Position numbers and translations under genes: made by a program. The notes under the pieces were generated by a model. It saw only the letters and a program-made list of their open reading frames with translations, had not been told where the DNA came from and did no database searches. Of a stretch of 47,453 bases of DNA, positions 41,294-47,453 are shown piece after piece. Origin of the DNA: Mesotaenium endlicherianum (Eukaryota > Streptophyta > Zygnematophyceae > Zygnematales > Mesotaeniaceae); contig WELA01004442.1 of the NCBI GenBank assembly GCA_009602735.1, forward strand, positions 471 through 47,923, in the 5' to 3' direction. Each line of letters begins with the position of its first letter. Position 1 is the first letter of the stretch.

Positions 41294-44200
41294 CTATGCT
41301 CTCCACAACCCTCGACCAATGCGGGTTTCTTTTGGAGGAGACTTCTTCTTGCCGGGGGCCGAGGCTCGTCGATTCCTCCCCCACAGGGGACTCGACGATC
41401 TTTTAGACGTGAAGACGCCCTCGCCAATGCCTGCGCCCGTGCTTGCGTCTCCACCTGCATCGCCTGCATGTGGTGCCGCCACCTGGCGCCGCTCTGACGA
41501 GACTTCCTGGCTGCTCTCGGGTTCCGGCGCCTTCTTGGCAACGGGGCGCTCCTTCGACTTGCCCCTGCTAAACCCTAGCCTCTGCAAGGACTGGCTGACT
41601 TTGTCTCCCAGGGTTCTACGTTTCTCCTTGTGGTCCGCGTTCGCTGGCGCTGCTGACGTGGACGTTGACGTGGACGCTGACGGGGACGACATTGGGAGGA
41701 GGCTAGGAGGGGATGGAAATGCAAACTGATCCTCCCATGTCGCAAAAGCCTCAGGCTCCCGCGAGGGCCGCTTCTGCCGGCGGACGTCCCTGGGTGCGCC
41801 ACCTGTTAGCACCGTAGCAGGCCAGGTGGCACTGTCCCTGACTTCCTCCACAACCTCCACGATCTCAGTCTGCACTTTGCGCGGAGCTCGCCCCCCGCCC
41901 TGACTCGCCAGCTGGCTTGCCAACTCAGCACTGCTAGTAGAATAGGCGGGCTTTATTGCAGGCCCATCATTGATTGAACCAGCGCTAACCTCGCTGGCTG
42001 AGTGACCGTGCGAGTGGGACGCTGCATTGATACGTCTGCCAGCTGGCGCAGCCTGGGCTTCGCTGGCAAGAGCAGGGCCGGGGCTAGCTGCCGAGCTGGC
42101 GCCGGCAGGTGTTCCTGTGACGATGGCCGGAGAGAGGGGCAGGCTTCTACTGGGGGAGGTTGGCCTCTGCTGCCGCTGCTGGTTCTGCTGCGGCTGCAGT
42201 TCGCGTCGAACACCGTCGGACTTGTGAAACCCTGAGCCGGCGTCGCCACTGTGCTGGGCAGAGGTACGGAGGGGGAGGGGGAGGGGGGAAAGGGCTCTCT
42301 CTGAGAGATTTGAGCCCCAGGTGTAGGAGGGGGGGGCGGCAGCGGCGGGGCGCACGCGCAGGGAAGAACCTGACAGTGCCTTCCTGCTTGCCACCTGGCT
42401 GCCTGGCATTGCAGCCACGCCGGCTGAGACGCCCCCCGGGCGCATTGATGAAGGCTGCTGCTGACTAGGAACAGGAGCTACGTGGCTGCCAGGTGTTGCC
42501 TGCCGAGGAGAGGGAGCTGAGCCAGACGTAAGTTTTGGAGAATTGCGAGAGGCGCTCGGGAAATCACTTGTGCCAGTGGGGACCACTTTCACATCCAGGT
42601 GACGGCTGCTGCGGTCCTGCCACCTGTCACTTTCTCCCACCGGTCCGTTGGCAGTTCCAAGAGCACTGCCATCATCCCTGCCAGCACTCGCAGCGGGCGC
42701 GACACCTAGACCCGGGCCCACGTCCCCCTCAGAGCTGCTGCCCGCAAGGCTTCCGCCCTCACCCTCGCCAGCAAGGTGCCGCCTTGCCCTGCTGGCGCCG
42801 GAGGGCCTCTCAGCCCGCCACCTGCTGCGCCCTTCCCGCCGCCCGCTGCTGCCGTTTTGCTGACCTCGCCGTGTGTACCGTGACGCCCGCTCTGGAGACG
42901 CCTCGCGAGACGTGTCAGACGTCTCCAGCGTCCCCAGAGCCTCCAGCAGGGACTGCGCATCAGAGGGCAACGTCTCCCCAGCCAGGCCTGCCACGTGGCG
43001 ACCTCTCATCGGACTCCCACGTCTTCTCTCCGTCGCAAGTACGACAGCTGGCGCATCTTCCCCCACCTCCCAGGCAGGAGCAAAACGGAGGGCACTGTGT
43101 CTGACATCCTCATCTAAACCGTCCAGGAGGCTGCCACCTGGCACGTCAAACGATGTGTCAACAGGTTCCTCAACCAGAATGCCACCTGTCGCATCTGTTG
43201 GCTCGCCACGCGAGATGCTGAAGCTGGTGATATTGCCGCCGCCGCCCCCCTCCTCCACCTCCTCCTCCTCCTCCTCCTCTTCCTTGGGCCAGGCCCACCT
43301 GGCGTCCCCAGTGCCAGGTGACTCGTCCACGGGGCCGCCGCCAACTGGCAGCTCGCGGTCAGCCGCTGCACCCTCGCGGGGAGGCAGGCCTAGCGCCAGG
43401 CGCAGCTGCGAGGCGGCCTGCCTCCAGCGCTGGCGCTCCGCCAGGCGGCGCTCGCGCTCGCGCTTCACGGACGAGCGCAGCCCGTACACCTGCGCCCGCA
43501 GCGTCTCCACCTCGCTGTCGGCGCCGCGCTTGCGCTCCTCCACCTGGCGGCACCACAGGTCGTTCGGCCACGTCAGGTTCAGCATCAGCGTCGCAGGCAG
43601 CCCCCCGGCCGTCGCACAGCCAGCAGGCGAGGAAGGCCTCGTTACTGTCCAACTTCTAAACTACTTGCGTACAGCTGGAGCGTAGATGCCAACATACACT
43701 TTTGTTTCGAAAGTACACTGGAATGCGTACCTCAAAGGAATGCGACAGATGGATGTTGTCATAAGAATGAGGGAATGCAGATGTTGTGGGGCTAGAGCTC
43801 CATCAGACCTTCGAGGGCACAGGCATAAGGATATATGTGTATATATCTATATACACATATATACATAATATACCTGTGCACTTGTGAATGTAGGACCCAA
43901 CAGAGAATGCGTGTGGACACAGATAAGGTCACACGTGAGGAAGTGGAAGCATCACGGCAGATGCAGTGAATCACTGCCCTGGTCATTTCCGCAGCACAAC
44001 CTCAATAAGGTTAGCACCGCCGTCTTTCCAGCGTAGAACGGAAAGCTACCTGGCAATCCGTAAAGGCGTCGCCGTTCACAGCTGGCGCTTGGTCGGGCCG
44101 CCGCTCAGCTCGCCCCTCAGGGCTTGACGTGACCTCCCCGTCTGCTTCCCGCTGTTTGATCATCTGCAAGCAGCGGATGCCGGCAGTGAGTGGTGCTTGA

Positions 44201-47200
44201 GAAACCTTCTGTCTGAGTATATACAAATTTCTTCTTGCATCTTCATCTGCTTCTGCTTCTGTTCTAAGCAGCAGCAGCAGCAGCAGCAGCAGATGCGCAG
44301 GTGGGCGCTGAAGGTGTGTGTGAATGTGCACCCGCAAGCCTACATCCGTAAATGCAAGGTGCACCTAAAGTTCCAGGAGTTCATTTCGAGACTGAGCCGT
44401 TGCACCGTCACAAGAAGTAGGAGCACCATCTAAAACAGAACAGGGGCTACCCTCTCCACGCTCTGCGCACGATTGACGAACAAGAGACCCAAGACCCCGG
44501 GCAGCCCCAAGCATCGCATGATTGGACATGTGAGCGGGCGCCGTTCACACCTGCTCGCCGTCTTCCGGATCTCCGCCACGGGCCTCCGCTGTCAGTGCAA
44601 CACTTGTCGCAGCCCCAGGCTCCCTGCTTTTGGCGACAACGTCCCTTTCATGTGGGGGCACGGGACTGTTTGCAGCAGCCTCGACCTGCGGCTGCATATG
44701 GAGGCAAGAAGGAAAAATGCACACACGCTCACACACACACATACACACGCGCTCGCACGCACATGAGCACGCGTTGTGCGACGTCGGCAGGTCGCATGAG
44801 CGAGCACGCAAAGAGATTACACCCCCCCCATCTCCGCCCGCTGCCTCTTGAGTGCTGCCGCTACAGCTGCCCCCGCGCCCTCTACTGAGAGCTACTGCTG
44901 CTACAGCCGCATCCCTGTCCTCTGACGACTGCTGCTGCTGCTGCTACAGCCGCCCCGCACACGCCCTCTGGCAAGTGCCCTGCTGCTGCTGCTGCTGCTA
45001 CAGCCGCCCTCCCTCCCTACCTCCATCCACGCTCCCTGCAGCGTGCTGCTGCTACAGCTACCCCCAGCCACCCCCCCTGCCAGCTCACTGCTGCTACAGC
45101 CCTAGCATGCTGTCAGCAGCAGGCTCCACAGCGCTGCTGCAGCCGTTGCCATGCCCTCAGCAAACCCAGCAAGTTTTTGTGACAGCTGCCCCCCGCCATG
45201 CCTCCCAGCTCAGGGGTGCTACAGCCTTCCTCCTTCTTCCTTCTCCCTCTCCCATCCCCCCCTTCCCAACCCCACGCCCGGGGTAAACCGAGCGTAGGTC
45301 CCTCAGATGCCTTAGCAGCGCAGCACGAGGTGGCAATGACCGAACGGAGCGCTTTTTCCCACCCTCCTTAGTGAGGGCGCCAATGTCGGCACACACAGTC
45401 GGTCCTCAAAGATGGCGACATTTGGCGGCCAGCATAAGAATGAGCCAGCATAGCCCCGTCAGCAATTTTGCTCCATAGGACGGCCGCATGCAGAGGCCAG
45501 CAGGAGACTAGACAGCTGCACGCAACGAGCGAGCAAGCGAGCGGGCGAGAGAGAGAGGGAGCAAGCATGTGCGTGAGCGCGTGAGGTGTGCTGCTTCAGT
45601 AGTTCCCTCTCTTCTGAGCAAGGGCAGACGCCCCCTTCCCCCTCTTCCTTCAGTGGGAGCCCCAGTGCACACCAACTCTGAACATTCTCACTACACCGTG
45701 AAAAGTGGGCCCCCCACAACGGAGCGACATCTACCTCTCTCCCGTTGCAACACGTGGACCGGCCCATACAGGTGGCAGCAGCTGGCCTGCTTTCAGCTCC
45801 GCTCACCAGTGGTGCGCACGAGGGACAGCAGCCGAGAAGGGAAAAAAATCGCATAGCAGATCCAGGAGGGGGGGAGCTGGAGGGGGAGACGGAGAGGGAG
45901 AGAGTGAAAAGGAGAGGGAGTGGGGCAGAGAGGGGGAGAGGGAGAGGGAGAGGGAGAGGGAGGGGCTGGGGAGAGAGAGAGACGCACAGATCCGCTGACC
46001 TCAAAGCCATTCCCTGCCTTGGCTCCTTCGTCCCTGGTGGCCTTCCTCTGTGCTGCCAGCAGTAAGCCGTCTGCCGGTGCCACCTGTCGCACGTGGGTCA
46101 CAACACCTGTCGGCAGCGCTTCTTCCTCTGTGCACCCGGTCTCGTCGCCTGGCCGCTCGGCCCCCTCTGACTGCAGGCCAGGAGGAGCCGCCACCTCAAC
46201 CGCTGCTGAGAAGTTCAGCTGCCTCCTGCCAGCTGTCGCGAGCAGGGGCGTCCTCGGCTTCGCAACCTTGTGGTCCCCCCCAACAATCTCCCCTGGGCTC
46301 AAGTCGTCCTTGTCCCGCCACCTGGCAGCATCCGGCGAGCCAGAGCTGCCATGGCCCTCTGAGGGGCCCGCCGTCGACGTGGCAGCATCAGCCATTGCCA
46401 CCTTGGCGGCAGCAGGCGGGGAGGCGACGTGGCCTGCTGCCGCCCAGGAAGGCCGCTTTGAGGGGCTGGGCTGGGGGTTTTTGCCGATACCAGGGCTCAT
46501 TTTAGGATTCAAATTAGGGTTAGGGTTGAAGTTGGCACTCGGATTAGGGTTCGGGTTTCCAGGGGATGGCCCAGCGCTGCTGATGGCGATGCCGTCGATT
46601 GCCTTGAGGGGGCTATGGATCGGGTTCGAGATGTGCTCCAGTGTGAACAGGGAGCGCTTCTTGGCAGAAGACGAGCTCGGGGCGATGAGGTGGCCCGAGG
46701 AGGAGGCGGGGGACGAGGAGGTGGCGCCAGCTGGCAGCAGAAGCTTGCAGGGTGACACGCTCCTGGACGGCAGCCTGTGGCTGGGAGGAGGGGAGGCGAG
46801 GGGGCGCCCTGCTGGCAGCCTGGGAGGCGAGCTGAGATGGTCTGCTGTGTTGGACGGCTGCCGTCCCAACACCTGGACAGCCTCGACGATTTCACCTAGC
46901 GCCAGCTGTGCGACTTCTGCAGAGATGACACCTGGCAACGTGCTGACGGGCGAGTTCCGCGGCGCCTCCCTGGAAGCAGCGCCGGAGCTCAGAGAGACTT
47001 TCTGGGGGGAGATGGGGTACTGCGTCTCCTGGGCTCTCGCCGGGATGCCAGCTGGCGAGCCCCTGGCGGCCAAGGCCCTCCTTGCGCCACCACCTGTCAA
47101 TGGGCCGGGCACGCCACCTGGCGATCCCTTGTTGCCGGGAGAGGAGGAGGAGAGGAAGAGCGGCCCGGGGCTGCTGCGCCTGAGGGGAGAGCTGGGCTTG

Positions 47201-47313
47201 CGGGGGGGGATGGGGGGCGAGGAGGGCGGCGTGACAAGCTGGCTCCTCCTGGGCCTGACAGGTGGCGGGCTCCTGCTCCTCCCCCCGTGGTTGGCGGCCC
47301 AAAAGGGCGGCGT
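41294..47313 (-). CDS. Long, largely disordered host protein of unknown function (3' part, at least 4 exons)
   Basis: Proposed exons, high to low: 47313-46000, 44685-44551, 44163-44050, 43543-41294, all joined in phase 0 with GT-AG introns; the first has an acceptor (ctctcgacag) and the gene continues right of the window. About 1270 codons, stop TAG 41294-41296. The protein is Ser/Pro/Ala/Arg/Gly-rich. Recognisable pieces: Asn-Pro repeats (about 46560-46505), the small exons GEQ|MIKQRE and TDCQ|VEERKRG, a charged coiled coil (VETLRAQVYGLRSSVKRERE, about 43510-43450), a Glu run with EEEEEEEEVEE (about 43285-43250), and a basic C-terminus (GKKKSPPKETRIGRG). No known domain identified. Exon choice rests on splice signals and frame continuity only; the start of the last exon could lie further upstream since the frame is open there. 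Confidence 0.6.
44268..44292. repeat. (CAG)n microsatellite
   Basis: Eight GCA units in intron 2 of the gene at 41294-47313. Confidence 0.9.
44888..45140. repeat. Degenerate minisatellite with CTGCTACAGC cores
   Basis: At least five copies of (CTG)nCTACAGC at irregular spacing of about 40-60 bp, within the large intron of the same gene. Confidence 0.75.
45870..45985. repeat. Purine-rich (GGGAGA)n tract
   Basis: Almost pure G/A on the plus strand, right after the donor site of exon 47313-46000, so it is a polypyrimidine run at the start of that intron's transcript. Confidence 0.8.
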
Positions 47314-47453
47314 CTGTCGAGAGGAGAAGTTACAGGCCAAACATTGGAGGGTCCACAAGTTAGAAGGTATTTAAGAGAAGGAGTGGGACCCCTGCAACAT
47401 AGACCTCCCTGACTCCTGTGGCTGTGCTTTCCTTCTGTCCCCCGGGGGGGGGG

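Noticed and set aside
45157-45396. Minus-strand frame with LPPRAALLRHLRDLRSVYP inside the large intron of the disordered-protein gene
   Set aside because: Looks coding-like, but no clean acceptor/donor pair keeps phase 0 with the neighbouring exons.
46505-46560. Telomere-like TTAGGG/TTTAGGG repeats
   Set aside because: Only a few imperfect units, and the minus strand reads them as Asn-Pro repeats within an open exon; an interstitial telomere is less likely.
45920-47374. 484-codon plus-strand ORF opposite the disordered-protein exon
   Set aside because: No domain, and the minus strand has matching splice sites and in-phase continuation, so this is an antisense shadow.

Overview
The window reads as nuclear DNA of a streptophyte (charophyte-type) green alga, plausibly Chara or a relative. 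Three observations point there: a complete seven-exon plant-type potassium-channel beta subunit (KAB1-like aldo/keto reductase) gene; a very high load of nested Ty3/gypsy LTR elements; and two Ty3/gypsy elements carrying C5-cytosine DNA methyltransferase (DNMT) domains, an association reported before from charophytes and dinoflagellates. The species name is inference; nothing in the sequence names it.

Layout. 1-3724: 3' part of a chromodomain Ty3/gypsy element (A), with an intact integrase end, an unusual extra ORF in the env position, a polypurine tract and an LTR. It interrupts an older chromodomain element (B, 3725-5245: degraded pol end, polypurine tract, 942-bp LTR). B in turn truncates a large minus-strand DNMT element (C, 5246 to about 17425: gag, long Ala/Pro linker, protease, linker, DNMT, RT/RNase H, integrase). 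C is also split by a 1203-bp solo LTR (11000-12202) with a perfect 5-bp target duplication. 17426-20501 holds inverted copies of another LTR family around a truncated chromovirus-type LTR. 20502-21811 has no gene.

21812-28900 (minus) is the KAB1-like gene, 328 codons, seven exons, all introns phase 0 with GT-AG ends. 31051 to about 40700 (plus) is a second DNMT element (D), better preserved than C: gag (interrupted by a 247-bp MITE with an 8-bp target duplication), protease, DNMT with an intact Pro-Cys-Gln motif, linker, RT/RNase H, integrase, and then, one frame away, a textbook PHD finger where chromoviruses carry a chromodomain. 41294-47313 (minus) is the 3' part of a GC-rich host gene for a long, largely disordered protein of unknown function.

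How the parts fit. Elements C and D share gene order and integrase sequence, and both place the DNMT between protease and RT, so they belong to one lineage. D combines a chromatin reader (PHD) with a DNA methylation writer in one retroelement. That is the most interesting system here. Both copies carry stops and frameshifts and are probably dead in their present form.
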